A stretch of DNA of 64,000 bases from positions 62,001 to 126,000 of the forward strand of contig JNEU01000836.1 in the NCBI GenBank assembly GCA_000697475.1. The letters are read 5' to 3'. A program made the position numbers and the translations under genes. Positions within the stretch are counted from its first letter, which is position 1. Each line of letters begins with the position of its first letter. The notes under the pieces were generated by a model. It was not told the origin of the DNA. It searched no databases and worked only from the letters and a program-made list of their open reading frames with translations. This document shows, one piece after another, positions 47,994-60,017 of this stretch. The stretch is from Lichtheimia corymbifera B2541. Its lineage: Eukaryota > Mucoromycota > Mucoromycetes > Mucorales > Lichtheimiaceae.

Positions 47994-50900
47994 CTAATTA
48001 GAAGCCGATTCAGAGGGCTTGCTTGACGAAGAATCATCCTTTGAAGCATCACTCGAAGAGTCCTTTGAAGAATCATCATCCTTCTTGTCATCACCACCAC
48101 CGGTCAAGGAATCAACTGTATCGGAAACACCCGAAGCAACAGCACCACCGGCTGAAGTAGCAGCACTTGCAGCTGAGGACACCGCACTCTCAGTGGAGTT
48201 GTCATCCTTCTTCTTGCCATCCTCGTCAGTGGGTAAAGACATGCCAAGCAACTTGATATCAAGACCACAAGGAACGTCGTTTTGGTAATAGTAAAAGTAC
48301 GAGGGATAGCCGCCATCGGTTTCACCCACTTGCACAGTGACGTTTTGCGTAATATCAATGGTGATTTCACCGTTACCCAAAAGACCAAGCAATTCAAGTG
48401 CATTAGCATCGATATCAACAGGCCATGAATCAGTCTTGACTTGACCACCAGCAGGCACAGTAACAGGATCGGGAAGCTCATAGTCAATAGTACCCATCTT
48501 GTATGGCTTGCCATCATTGGGGTTAACAATCTCAGCCTCAACCTTCTTGATAGTGTAGGGTGTACCAAGTGGGTTGTTCAAGGTAACAGTGGTCTCAGCC
48601 TTGTGTGTAAAGATAACGGCAACCTTGGCAGTGACATCGGTGCGCTCAACCAAATGGCTATCGATACCAGCCATGATTGTATCAAGGCGAACAGTCGAAA
48701 GGGCATCTTGAATCGATTTGATAGCAGTAGACTCGGGAGTACCAGAAATGGTCAATGGTGCTTGAGCATTGGTCATGTAGATACTGACAATGTCATCAAC
48801 ATAATCCTTGTGGTCCTTGTTCATCATGTGCATCATACAATCAAAGGTGTTGTTGCCAGGCTTGATCACGATATCCTTCATGAAGACTTGACCAATGCTA
48901 GCGTCTTTCTCCTTCCAGATGGAATCAAATGTAAGGTCACCAATAGTGATAGTGATGTTGGAGGGGTTGTTGAATGCGACAGTCAATGTAACCTCGATCC
49001 ACTATATAAATCAATAGAATTAGTAAAAGGGCATCAATAAGGTCACGTGTGCCCATTCAACTTACATCAGGAGTACCACCAGTAACGACTTGCTTCACAA
49101 TAGTAGTCTTGCCATCAAAGTTGTTGAAACCTAAAAGAGAGAAAAGCGTATGTGAGAAAAAAAGAAATACAATCATAAAACAAATAATGCATACCAGCAA
49201 TTGAGCTATCAATGTCGTAGCTAATGTTGCTCAACTTGAGAGAACCAACAGCGGTATCAGCAACAGAGTTGGCTGCGCCCTTCATGCCAAAGGTGACATT
49301 GCTACTTTCAGTAAGAGCCTTGGTGAAGCTGTTGAAGGTGGATTGGCCATCATCATAGACATCGAAAGGCACGTCCTTGAAAGCGGTAGTGATAAGACCA
49401 GAGGCATCGGTGGTAGCATCGACATCGGGAACAACCATGTGAGCAGCAGTCTTGTGTTGATAAGAAGCATCCAATTCCATGTTGAGAGACGAAACAGCAA
49501 GAGGGAAACCGAATGGATTCTTGAGTTGGGCATTGACCAAGTTGGAGCTCATAAGAGGAGCATAATCAGCAACGGTAAAGTCAAGTTCCATTTCATGCAA
49601 AGTGATCGAAGGAATAAGCTCAGGCACCTGATCAGGACCGGGAAGGATCACGTTCTTGATATCAATGCTCTTGAAGCCAGTGGTAAGCCATCCAACTTGA
49701 CCATTGGGTCCGGAACCAGAAACACCCTTGACTTCGAGCGTAGAGTTCTTGCCAGCCAAGTAGTTGGAGAAGACTTCAGTGATAGCATCCAAACCTTCTT
49801 GACTATCTTGCTTGATCAAACGACCCTTCATTTGCATCTCACTTGTACCAAGAGGAGGGAACACGGCAGCACCATTCGAGGCAAGTGGGCCAAGCAAAAC
49901 ATCGCCAAAGTACGATTCAAAACCAGCACCAGCAAGGTTGAAACCAACTTGACTAGGGTTCTTGATGACGGTTTGAGTGATGAGTTGGATACCACCAGCA
50001 GGATCATTGGCAGGCAAATCAAACTTGGTGATAGAGACACAATCCTTGAAGGCCTTGGCACCACCGAGCAACACATTCTTGGTCATGTTGATGTTGGTGA
50101 AGTTGTATCCGATAGCATCGACAGCGACACCTTGGTTGCTAACAATGTTCCACTCAAAGTCGTCATTGTTGATCATGAAAGCAGCAAATTCGCCCATGTA
50201 GTTGCTGTCAGCAATAGAGAAATCACCACTGACATTGAATTCGGCACCAACGTTGGGTTGAGTGTTGATGGTTTCCATGGTAACCTTGCCAAGCTCCTTG
50301 CCCTTCCATGAGACAGTCAAAGGTTGAGGGAAGCTGATGCTTGCTGCCATGGGACCTGTGTTGGTGATGCTACCAACCATTTGGACCTTGAAGCTGCTAT
50401 CCGTGGGCTCCGAAAGAGTGATGGTCTTGAATCCAAGCTTGGCACCATCCACAATTTGTTGCACAATAGGCTGACCGACAACAGGAATAAGACCAGTGAC
50501 AGTTTCATCAGTGATAGTGGTGACATTGTTTTGAGCGAATTGCAAGGTGTTGACATACTCGCCAATGGTGAGACCGGACTCGAGTTGCAAATCGACAGCA
50601 AGAGCCTTCATAGCATCCATGACATACTTGGAGATGTTGAAACCATCAAAGAGCTTAGGATCAGCGGAAATTTGTTCCTGGCCCTTGATATGGAAACCAC
50701 CCATGGTCAACAAGGCATCCAGAGGACGAGTGTCAAGGTGCATCTTGGTAGCCAAGTCACGCAACAACAAGGCAACAGCAGAAGGCTCCAAGTTCATGTT
50801 CATGTTGAGAGCTTGCGATTCAGCAGTAGCATGGCCAGGGACATTGAAAGGCTGGTTGCTGATATCTTGATTGATGTTACCAACAGGCATACCGGAATAA

Positions 50901-53141
50901 GTGACAGCAGACTTGACAGAAGTGATGCTGAGGTTGGCAGAGAAAGGATTGGCAATAGCGACTTGGACGTTGACAATACCGGTCTTGAGGGTGTCATTCA
51001 ACACAGTCAACTTGGAGCTCTGGATAAGAGGAGCCTTGAGACCAGGCAAAGTGGAATCGATAGAGATAGCACCAAGAGCACCAGCAAGCGAAGCAATAGG
51101 AGTGGATTGATCATTGCCAGCGATATTGACACCATTGTCCTTGCCCATGACGAAGCTGCTCAACAAGTTTTGACCCACACTTGAGCTCTTGGGATCGAAA
51201 GCAGCGGTTGCAATGACAGTGTTATCACCACGGTTGAGCTTGAGTTGGTTGAGATACACAGTGCCCAATTTGGTGTTGTCGGATTTCATATCGAAGCTAA
51301 CATCGCCAGTGAAGATGCTGAAATCGGATGGGTTGCCCATAGTGACATTGATGGCAAGATTCATGTGATCTTTCTCACCACCAGTGACATCCAAGCTGTT
51401 GATAAGAGTGGGAGTGCTGTTGAGGAACTGCATACCATGCAAAGTAGTCGACACATTGAGATTGATGCCACCAAGAGTAATGTTGCCAATAGGAGTCTGC
51501 GTCTTTGTGGTAGCTTCACCAAGCACTTGGAACGAGTAAGCTTCTTGAGCAGTCAATGCATAAGTGTAGCCATTAAAGTCATTCTCCTTGCCCTCGATAG
51601 CCACAATGGAATCGTTGTTCATGGGGAACTTGAGTTGACCGGTCTCTTGATTGCTGTCAGAAGGAACGAATGGAGCCGAAATGGTAGCGAAGCTGCCGGT
51701 GTCATTGTTGGCCATTTGCAAGTCTTGCTTCACCTCGGTGATGTTGAGGGAGAAACCAAAAGGAATCTGGAAACCGGCGACGACATTGGGAGCTGTCAAA
51801 AGAGGCGAGTATGGTTTGTCCTTGTCAAAGACGAGATCCAAGTAACCCAATTCGACGGACTTGATAATATCCAAAGGCTTGCCAGCACCAAGACCCACAT
51901 TAAGGCGCACCGATTGGAAACCTTCAGATAACCAGCCAATGGAATTGGTGCCATCAGGAGCTGCAGATACACCAGTTGCTTGTGTTTGCGACATTTTGCC
52001 TCCCACATAGTTGGAGAACAAAGTGCCCACCTTGGTAAGTGCGGTCTCATCGGTCTGGGGAACAAGAGTACCCTTGAGCTTGATCTCATTATCACCTTGA
52101 GACAAAGTGATATCATCGGCAGACACCAAACCAAGATTGACGCCATCGTATCCAATTTGCATTTGGATAGTACCAAGTTGCACACCAACAGGCGAAGGAC
52201 TCACAAGCACAGTGCCAAGTTCAACCTTGATACCGCCATTGGGATCATCACCAGGCATCTCAAAAGACTTGATAGTGACATTGGGGAAACCACCCATACC
52301 TATTAAAAGTTAAATGTTAGCATGGTATCCATTGACATGTCATATACACGCGTTTAAAGTAAAGACTTGCCAGGGATAGAAATCTCCTTATCCAAATCAA
52401 CAGTAGCAGTTCTATAATAACATGATAGGTTAGCATTTGACAATAACAATAAATAAAAAAAAGAGATGCTTACCTTGACAATGCAGTAATATCCAATTTG
52501 CCTTTGAGTCGCCATTTGAATTCATCGTTGGCCAACATTTCCTTGGAGAATGCAGCAAAGTAGGTGGTGTTTGTGATCATGAAAGGAGTGTCAGCGTCAA
52601 GTTCACCCTTGCCACCGGAGATGCTTCCATCAGGCAATGTGATTGTGCCAAGCAATGTATCATTGTACAAGACATCAATTGGGTTGTGGAACTTGAGTGT
52701 AGCAGGGAAAGGACCGGTGTTGCTAAGCTGACTTTTCATGGACATGTAGAATGATGTATTCATGTTGAGCTGCTGTTGCTCGTCACGGCGTTGCATGTTG
52801 TCTGAGGGTGGACTGAATGTGATCTGAGCACCACCGACGTCGATACCGGATTGGTTCATGAGCGATTGTGCAATCATTGGGAAAAAGACAAAGACAATAA
52901 GCAAGACGACCACCACCACAATGATGGCAGTCAAAATCGAGCAAATGATCCAGTACTTTTTCTTCTTGTAAAATCGTGCAGGTGGTGGTGGAGGTGGTTT
53001 CTCGGAATATTCCTCAAGCACACTGCTCTGGATACCGGATTCATTGTTGATCGGCTCATCCGAATAAGCATGGTGCTGCTGATGCTGCTGTGGAATATCG
53101 CCAGTTACAGCAAGCCCCCGCGTTGCTTCATGATCGGCCAT
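47994..53141 (-). CDS. Giant LEA-like/DUF3712 single-pass membrane protein
   Basis: Five exons (53141-52474, 52411-52371, 52299-49195, 49130-49066, 49001-47994) give 1,628 aa. A short Gln/Pro-rich cytosolic N-terminus is followed by a basic stop (FYKKKKYW) and one membrane helix (IICSILTAIIVVVVVLLIVF). A lumenal or external part of about 1,450 residues follows. It is built of repeated beta-rich units with conserved elements such as LGKVTMETINTQPNVGAEF, MGGFHIKGQEQI and SITKFDLPANDPAGGIQ. I assign it to the fungal DUF3712/LEA-2-like family, which includes vacuolar membrane proteins. The last 80 residues are Asp/Ser/Lys-rich. Intron 52370-52300 needs a GC donor (CCCTG|GCAAGT). Long plus-strand ORFs here (49,343-50,311 and 50,324-51,184) are shadows. 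Confidence 0.85.
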
Positions 53142-54640
53142 GTTGTGCGGAAAGGAAGGAAAGGTGTGGCTCGATTGTAATATGAAAGAACGTAAAGATG
53201 CTTATACAACAAGCGAAAAAAGCGGGAAAGGAACGTAACAAAGAGGGGAGAAAGGTGCCTTTAATTGAACGTGTGGGGAAAGCGGTTTTTGGATTTCTTG
53301 CTGAGAAGAGGCGAAAATAGGCGTCCATCGCGAGGGACATGGGGAGCTATTCTTTATATGTACTCTTTTCTTTTCCTTTTCTAAGCAAGAGTAACCATCA
53401 TCTTAGGGTCGGGGAGCAATGTCTGAACCAGAAATCCAATTGCCCAAGCACGATGGTCTTGCCAATAATCGCTAGTCTTTGTCCCTCCATGTGAATTACC
53501 CACCGACTGTCTTCTTTTGAACCTTTTTATTGATGATTGATGACAGCTTTTCCCATAAGTATAAGGTTTTATCTGTCAACTTTGTTGCCAAATCCATCAG
53601 AGTGGAAACATGTGAAATTTGCTTGTCAAATTGTATACATTGCAAATACTGCTTGGCTATATAAAAAATGCTAAAGTTTGATGCCATAGGCATACATTCA
53701 ATACCAGCATACCATTAAAGTTGACAACAAAACCGCGATTCTATTTTTTCTCCTCCCTTTTGTTTGCTGATCAAAGGCTTCCTTTGTCGAATTTGAGCCG
53801 TGTCACTTTAAATTGTTACACAACGATTTATGTATGAATTTCCGTGTCTGCGTATTCTGCGTTTATGGTTAGCCTTGATCATCTCTATAACGGTCCCTGA
53901 TTCCTGTTTTTGTAAGTGTACGTGCCATCAAACTTGACAGGTTCTCACACATTGTTATTTAAGCAATGAAAACTTTTCATGGAGAAAAAAAGTCCAATGG
54001 GTTTCGTGCCTTTATTAAATGCTTTCGGATGTAAAAGTGTGGCAAATAGACTTTTCATTTCATTAAACAGGGATCGCTGTTGTTCTACTCCGCCCGCCCA
54101 AAAACGGGGTGCAGCCCAAGGGGCACAAAGACGCGCGTCTGCTATGGTGAAACCGATTGCAGTTTGCTTTACGCTCCGTCTCAATTGCGAACCACTCACT
54201 CGCTGCTGTAGGCATATATAGCATGCATAGCCCCATTGTCACGATACAAAGCATTATAGCATTTGCGAAATCGTTGTCTATGTAAACATGGGTTATAGAT
54301 TACTGGAATGGGCATATGCATTGATAAGATGTGTCATGTGAAATAATAATTCTAGTGGTGCTACGTGTTGCCTTGGCTCACGGGAACACACAAAGCGGGT
54401 GCCACTGATGTTATTGATGTGGGATCATCTTGCTCAACACAGGCCACCCGACCTCCCGAACCGGATGCCTTTCCCCTTTTCTCTCTCCCTCTCTCCCTCC
54501 CCTTTGTCTGACATTTGTACATAGATCCCGACATACAACATGCAGTTTGCATAACATAACGCACGACATTAGTTGCATGCAGCACAATGGGTCATATACA
54601 CCACAAAAAGGACGGCCACCAAGCTGTGAGCTATAATCAA
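53142..54640. other. Upstream region of the DUF3712 gene
   Basis: No supported gene. A minus-strand open frame at 53,693-53,496 (FSIFYIAKQYLQCIQFDKQI...) is coding-like but isolated. 54,070-54,190 is distinctly richer in G+C than its surroundings. Confidence 0.4.
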
Positions 54641-54699
54641 TATATTATGTGCTGCACGTGCTTGCACAATATAGAACTTTACTCGTTATTAAATTCTGC

Positions 54700-55125
54700 T
54701 ACGGAGCTGGTTTGTGCCACAGTATAGCACCAAGAGGAAAAAGAAAGATAGAGCAAAGTGACGACGTTACGCTCCACAATCCATTTGTGCCTGTACTACT
54801 CTCATCTCAATTTTTCGATCCGCCCATAGATAGTTGGGGTTTTGCATATCATCTAGACCACCCTGATGAGCATCGCATTCACCGCATCAAATCGCGGATC
54901 TCATACGTTCGTCCGAGGATACTGGGATAAGATAATGCATTGATGATGAAATTGATTACATGAACGAATGGCATCCTTTTATATACGATGGATCTACCCT
55001 CCTTGTGAGTGAGGTGCAAAATCCGTATTACTTTGTATATTTAAGAGAGACGACAAGGGGATTGTATCATACTATCCATTGTTACTATGGGGTTTATTCC
55101 ACCATGACGGATCATTGACCGGAGA
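54700..55125 (+). pseudogene. Broken gene fragment, unknown family
   Basis: Two coding-like segments follow each other in different frames. 54,760-54,930 includes HNPFVPVLLSSQFFDPPIDS, WGFAYHLDHPDEHRIHRIKS and RISYVRPRIL. 54,937-55,119 includes CIDDEIDYMNEWHPFIYDGS, LLVSEVQNPYYFVYLRETTR and GLYHTIHCYYGVYSTMTDH. Their composition is that of a folded protein, and the change of frame at about 54,930 suggests an indel. The family is unknown to me. Confidence 0.4.
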
Positions 55126-55614
55126 ATAGAAAGGGAAATGGTGATGGTGCACTGGCTATCATTGATGAAATGATTGGTTCAACCGCAGTATGTCTCCCTT
55201 GTGGCAGAGAGACCAATCGCTATCATTCATGCTTTCAAATAAAGATCAACTACCAACTACCCAAAGTGTAAATGACGCAGCGCCATCATCGGATACAATG
55301 ACCTTGATTTTTAGGAGTCATTTTTCTAAGATGTCTTGTCATCATATCAAATAGGAAATCCAAACGCCCATCATATTCATCAGCCATCAGCCATCTACTA
55401 CAGCTCTTTATTGTACTCATTATAAAGGTAACTTGCTATTCTCAAACTATCATTTATGCTTTAGAGTAATATGCGTATTCAAGTACTATAAGCAGCAATG
55501 ATCCAATCCTATTGATACCAGCAATCCAAAACGACGGCAGCAAGAGACAAGGTACAAATAGCAAAAAGCCGAAAAGATGAATTCCCTTTCTGTGTTTTTG
55601 GTTTATTTCAAGAT
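55126..55614. other. 3' flank, no gene recognised
   Basis: Spacer before the 3' end of the NDUFA7-like gene. I see nothing to annotate. Confidence 0.5.
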
Positions 55615-56380
55615 CTAAACAGTGGTGTAGCAACGCATGGGGAAGTTGGCTATATTGCAATCACATATTAGTAAATCCATCCATGTATATCAAGCATTGC
55701 ATTACTTACGATCGCCAGGATGGATAAAGTCTTCGGATTCCTTCCACACAACCTTACGGCCCCAGTTGGGGGTGGGAGCAAGACGTTGCTTGTTGTACAA
55801 TTGTCGGTTAGCAAGGACTTCAGTGAGAGGCTTTGCTTCAACAGCTTGAATGGCTTGACCCTCGGCAGCATTGCTACATAACACACACACGCAATATTAG
55901 CCACCTTCGTTGCTATGTTACACAAGTCGATGATTTACCTGGCCTTGGTAGAAGCACCTTCGAGCAAACCAGCAACCTTGTCCTGGGAGTAGACAGCAAG
56001 ACGAGGATAGTTTCTGCGGACATCACGTTGGAAGTAGTAGTTGTTGCTCAAGTTGGATGCCTCAGACTTGGGATACACGTATTTCTCGGGACGCGATCTG
56101 ATATCATGGAAGTGGACATAGAGATAAACACACACATACACGGTAAGTATATCGATTCATAGCCGTACGTCCTTTTTCATTCGCACTTACCCAACAGCAG
56201 GAGTACGGAATTTGCCGACAACGGGCATACCATCAGTCGAAAGAGGGTTCTACACATGGGTTCGGTCATTGGAAAGAACAAACAGGAGAGAAAAAAACAA
56301 CGTTGCAATCGTCAATTGAGTCCACTTACAACAGAAAAGTATTTCTTCACCCACGCCCAGGTCTTGGAATTCCACGACAT
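55615..56380 (-). CDS. NDUFA7: Complex I accessory subunit, NDUFA7 (B14.5a)-like
   Basis: Five exons (56380-56330, 56249-56191, 56097-55939, 55873-55710, 55649-55615) give 155 aa. The N-terminus MSWNSKTWAWVKKYF is followed by NPLSTDGMPVVGKFRTP. The central signature is SNLSNNYYFQRDVRRNYP, which matches the KLSNNYYCTRDGRRE motif of human NDUFA7 and the equivalent in the Neurospora 21.3-kDa (NUZM) subunit. The protein is a supernumerary subunit of mitochondrial NADH:ubiquinone oxidoreductase, with no catalytic role of its own. There is no clear cleavable presequence, as usual for this subunit. All splice phases agree and no defect was seen. Confidence 0.8.
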
Positions 56381-57093
56381 GATCTAATGTATAACGCTTC
56401 AGTAAGCAATTGGGTTGTCAGAGATGTTCAGCTGTGCGTCATTTACCTTTTGTATAGGAAAGCTCTAGTTATTGTTAGACGTCACGAGAAACTTGGCCAG
56501 GCTACGCTTTCTGCCATTGAATACCACAGCCAATCAAAATCTCTTGCCAGCATCTCCTGGATTACACGTTTGCTCTATGTGGTCAACTTCATCTCAATGG
56601 GAATATATCTATCAATTAAACTCATATCTTTATCATGTCATTTTATGGGCAATGTATGCGGAAAAGGGGATTGTTTATATAAAACAGGAGGGTGCATTTG
56701 TATAGTGAAAGATTCGATTGACTGCCACGTCCAATTCATCAGCTAAGAGTTTTCTGCTATGTGTTGTACCATATCGCACAATTTAACTAGACCATGTTAA
56801 TGCATATGCTCAACAAGAAGACATACATGAGATTTACGGTTGCTCGAGCAACGTTGCCATGGCAGCAACCACATGATTCATTCGTTCCACTGTAAGCAGC
56901 AATGTTTCAGCTACATAGTTCAAGAGACGAGCTGCAAATAGCCATTTTTATTAGGATACATGTAAAAATATTGATTGTGTTTTGGGGGAGGATGTTCATT
57001 GTGATATGTTGATGATGGATGTAAAAGGAGCATTGTCAGGGTCGGAGTAACAGCACAACACCTCTTCCCGACATATATCATACACATACAACT
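56381..57093. other. Divergent intergenic region
   Basis: About 710 bp between the NDUFA7-like gene (-) and the coiled-coil gene (+). It contains the paired X-box-like site at 56,839-56,869 and otherwise no coding segment I can support. Confidence 0.5.
56839..56869. promoter_or_regulatory. Paired RFX X-box-like palindromes
   Basis: GTTGCTCGAGCAAC (56,839-56,852) is a perfect 14-bp palindrome. It is directly followed by GTTGCCATGGCAGCAAC (56,853-56,869), which also fits the X-box pattern of two GTTGC/GCAAC half-sites. RFX factors exist in fungi. The site lies 225 bp upstream of the gene at 57094 and about 460 bp upstream of NDUFA7. Function is inferred from the motif only. Confidence 0.4.
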
Positions 57094-57885
57094 ATGCGAC
57101 TGGGTCAACAGAAACAAGTACAGCGTCCTCTTCAGAATGAACTAGTGACTCTACACAAATCCCTCGGTGGTGTACGTAATGGCAATGTTGGCGTGTCTTG
57201 ATCTGTCATTGTTGGCTCACACGATTTGCAAACAGGACGTCTTGGAGCAAGCAGCACGTATTCTTGATCACTTTTCTGCCATGGAGAACAGGTGAGTCAT
57301 ATACACATACATAACTTGGTATTCATTTTGAGTAACTTGTCAATAGCAAACTTGAGAGGGGGTCTTTGAATATCCCTACACACCTTAGTGACAAGCTTCA
57401 AGAGAAATGCGACCAGTTTGAGACCGTGTGTGACCAAATCTACTATATCCTGGTATGCTTGTTCTCTTGTTCTCCAGTCGTCAATTAACGTCACCTTTTA
57501 CCAGGAACAATCCAAACGCGTATTGCAGCTCGATTGGCAACAACAAAAATTAGCTGAGCGACAGAAACCCGAACAACAGGAACAAAACGCATCACAATCT
57601 GGAGCGAATCATGCCACCGTATCCACAGGACCCGATGAAGATATGGGCACCGATTTGACGCTTTCCAACGTGGATCTCACTGACAACGACGCCATGGAAG
57701 ATATTCAACGTGACAATGATCATCAAACAACCGATGTGGTGATGGAAGAAGAAGAGGATATGGAAGAAATGCTCCAGTTACAGCGAGAACGGTTAGATAG
57801 GTTACGCAATGTCATTGTACATGGTGTCGATGTAGAAACTATCAAAGCTAGTCAATCCCAAGGCAAAGACGACATTCTCTTTTAG
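57094..57885 (+). CDS. Coiled-coil protein, possibly Mediator MED29-like
   Basis: Four exons (57094-57171, 57236-57291, 57347-57452, 57505-57885) give 206 aa. The N-terminal half is helical: NELVTLHKSLGGDVLEQAAR, then NIPTHLSDKLQEKCDQFETV and CDQIYYILEQSKRVLQL. The LxxKLxEFxxxCDQL pattern resembles that of Mediator subunit MED29, but the match is too short to be sure. The C-terminal half is Gln/Asp/Glu-rich (DMGTDLTLSNVDLTDND) and ends in a coiled coil (LQLQRERLDRLRNVIVHG). It could equally be another small nuclear scaffold subunit. All splice phases agree. Confidence 0.6.
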
Positions 57886-58360
57886 ACGAATAAAATCGCA
57901 TACCCTTTGAAAAAAGTCTCTTTTCACTCTTTTCGTCGTGTTGCATGTTGTACTATTGCTACTGCTGTTCTCTCTTTGATCAAGGATCTAATAAAAGCAT
58001 AGCAGCAGAGTATTGGTCACTCACACAAAGTATATGAACCATGCGTCATCATAAGATTTCATTAATAACAGCTTTGAGGAATTAAAGGGCTGTCAGCTGG
58101 CAAGTTGAAGAGCTTCAATCATATCCATTTCTTTCACTCTAAAGAGCCATCGAGAGCCATTCGATATCATTTTACATAACAGCTCTAAGGCTTTCTATCT
58201 GACTGGTCATATGCACCCTTTTCATTTCAATCCAAAGGTGTTCAGACATGCCCATATCAAGGGCAAGTCCCGTCGATACTAAGGTGGCATACGCAGATTT
58301 GGACGAAACGTAAAATCATACTACCGTTTATTTGACCATGTTCCGTGGTAAAACCTGCCG
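57886..58360. other. Convergent intergenic region
   Basis: 3' flanks of the coiled-coil gene (+) and the small secreted protein (-). An AATAAAAG-type signal lies at about 57,990. No gene seen. Confidence 0.5.
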
Positions 58361-58615
58361 CTACATATCTTTCTCCAAAAGACAAATGTCGTCTTCAAGT
58401 TAAAGATCAGGTGTTAGAAGCGTGTAAACTTCATGTCTACTAATATGCAAATCTACTTACCTAGGTCGTCAAAAGCACAGGGTTCGTACTTATCGCACTG
58501 ATCTGGGTCCTTGATATCTCGGCATCTTATTCCTTCAGGAAGAGGCTCTCCGGGGGGCGAAAGCTGTGGCAAGGGTGATGGTAACAGCAATGACTAGCAC
58601 AGCAGAGAACTTCAT
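58361..58615 (-). pseudogene. Small secreted cysteine protein with a one-base frameshift
   Basis: The start at 58615 gives a clear signal peptide (MKFSAVLVIAVTITLATA). The frame then hits a run of six C (58,552-58,557 on the plus strand as G) and soon stops. With five C the frame would continue PGEPLPEGIRCRDIKDPDQC then KYEPCAFDDL. It would splice (58460-58393, GTAAGT...TTGAAG) to DICLLEKDM and TAG, a mature chain of about 43 residues with four Cys. This is either a recent pseudogene, a length polymorphism or a sequencing error. No homologue is recognised. Small secreted Cys proteins of fungi have various roles, and none can be assigned here. Confidence 0.55.
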
Positions 58616-59379
58616 TGTTGAAAGTATGGTAGGATGTTAGTATTGTCGTGTGGGAATGACCAGATATTCTGCTTGGCTATGTACTTTCTGATTCTTTTCG
58701 TTGATATCGTCTTTAACTTCAGGGGTTTATCTATATAGTGATGCTAACGCCGAGCATAAAGACCAATGATGTTATGTATTGTAAACGATATTGGCCAGGC
58801 AAGTGGCGTCGATTTGAGATGCCAAATACGCAAGAACCCCTTTGCCCCCTGGGGAAACTATGTACATACATGCAGTTGCCGTTTTTCATTGTGAATCGAT
58901 GAAGTGTGGATAACCAGATCACGTCCAACAAAGTTGGCTCAAATATCAAACATGAGAATGTCATTAACAAATACAAACACACGCAATTCATCACAAGCGT
59001 ATGAGGTATATGTGTGTGGAGGTATGATGTTGTCTTCCTTTTTTACGTAATGGCGTAACTAACGTTGATGTATATGGCGCATAGCAGTAAATAGAAGGAT
59101 GTGATGCTTCTTTGATCGACCTCTTGACATACCAGAGAAGTCGTGTGTATTTGTGGCGAAAAATAATATGTGTACCTTCGCTGATACGTGCAGTATTACG
59201 TTCATGTCGATTCACGCTTAATATGGCCAGCTTGAATAATAAATGGCTGGTGATTCGCAGGTCATTCATATCCTACATTCACCATGCATCAATCCACGGC
59301 GATAAAGGACGGCTGCATATTATGGTTCTGCATAAGAGGCGCTTGTATTTATGAGCATTCAAGGCCGACACCACTTGTT
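58616..59379. other. Intergenic, no gene recognised
   Basis: Open frames on both strands between 58,990 and 59,350 overlap one another and none has a recognisable domain. A TATA-like CTATATAG at about 58,730 may belong to the small secreted protein gene. Confidence 0.4.
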
Positions 59380-59890
59380 CCTTGTTGGGGATGGCTGCTT
59401 TGATTTTACATAAGACGGAGACTAGTAATGTATGGCACTACGTAATGTTGATCTTTACTGACGGGGTTTATGGTGGCAGATATTCGTTCAAAATTCCACA
59501 ATGTTACCAGAGAAGCAACAAGTAGCATACGTAAGGGCAATGTTGATATCCATTCCTACAGGCGGATTACCTCCACTACGGACACCTCCTCCGATACATC
59601 AGCTTGGGCACCTTCAGCAATATTAGGCACCTTAAAAGAAAAGGGTCACCCTCCTTGTACGATGCAAACATGAATAGCACCATAAAAAGGTGGAATGTTT
59701 CTCTCTTCAACTATGTATATATGTATTATGCCTACTACTCTCAAACATATAGAAGACGCCGCGATATCCTTTATGATGACTTGATAGCTTTGATACGTGA
59801 AATGGACCTAAGAAATACCCTATGTATCTGGCATAGCTTCCCTCTTCCACATGACAAAGTGAAGGATGATGAAGTTTTTTATTGGTAATA
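59380..59890 (+). pseudogene. Broken gene fragment, unknown family
   Basis: Coding-like text is interrupted by stops. About 59,390-59,520 reads LILHKTETSNVWHYVMLIFT then DGVYGGRYSFKIPQCYQRSN. About 59,565-59,886, in the next frame, reads LRYISLGTFSNIRHLKRKGS, SLFNYVYMYYAYYSQTYRRR and DILYDDLIALIREMD. A GTAAGG...CTACAG segment between them is only 31 nt long, short for an intron in this genome. No family recognised; decay or a wrongly read gene are both possible. Confidence 0.35.
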
Positions 59891-60017
59891 GTACATTGCA
59901 TGGTGTCACAAATGGGTCTCCGAATATGTTACTGAGATCGTCGGCTTCTTCCGGGCCCAGGATTCCCGCAGCAGCTGCTTGTGTTACTCATCTCTCTTTC
60001 ATCTATCTCTTTTGCTT

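Noticed and set aside
49343..52313. Long plus-strand ORFs (up to 322 codons) opposite the DUF3712 gene
   Set aside because: The minus strand has the membrane helix, conserved units and consistent splice phases. The plus-strand frames are shadows of its codon usage.
54070..54190. G+C-rich patch that looked like foreign or vector DNA
   Set aside because: Only about 120 bp long, no recognised foreign gene, and both edges are gradual. Composition alone is not enough.
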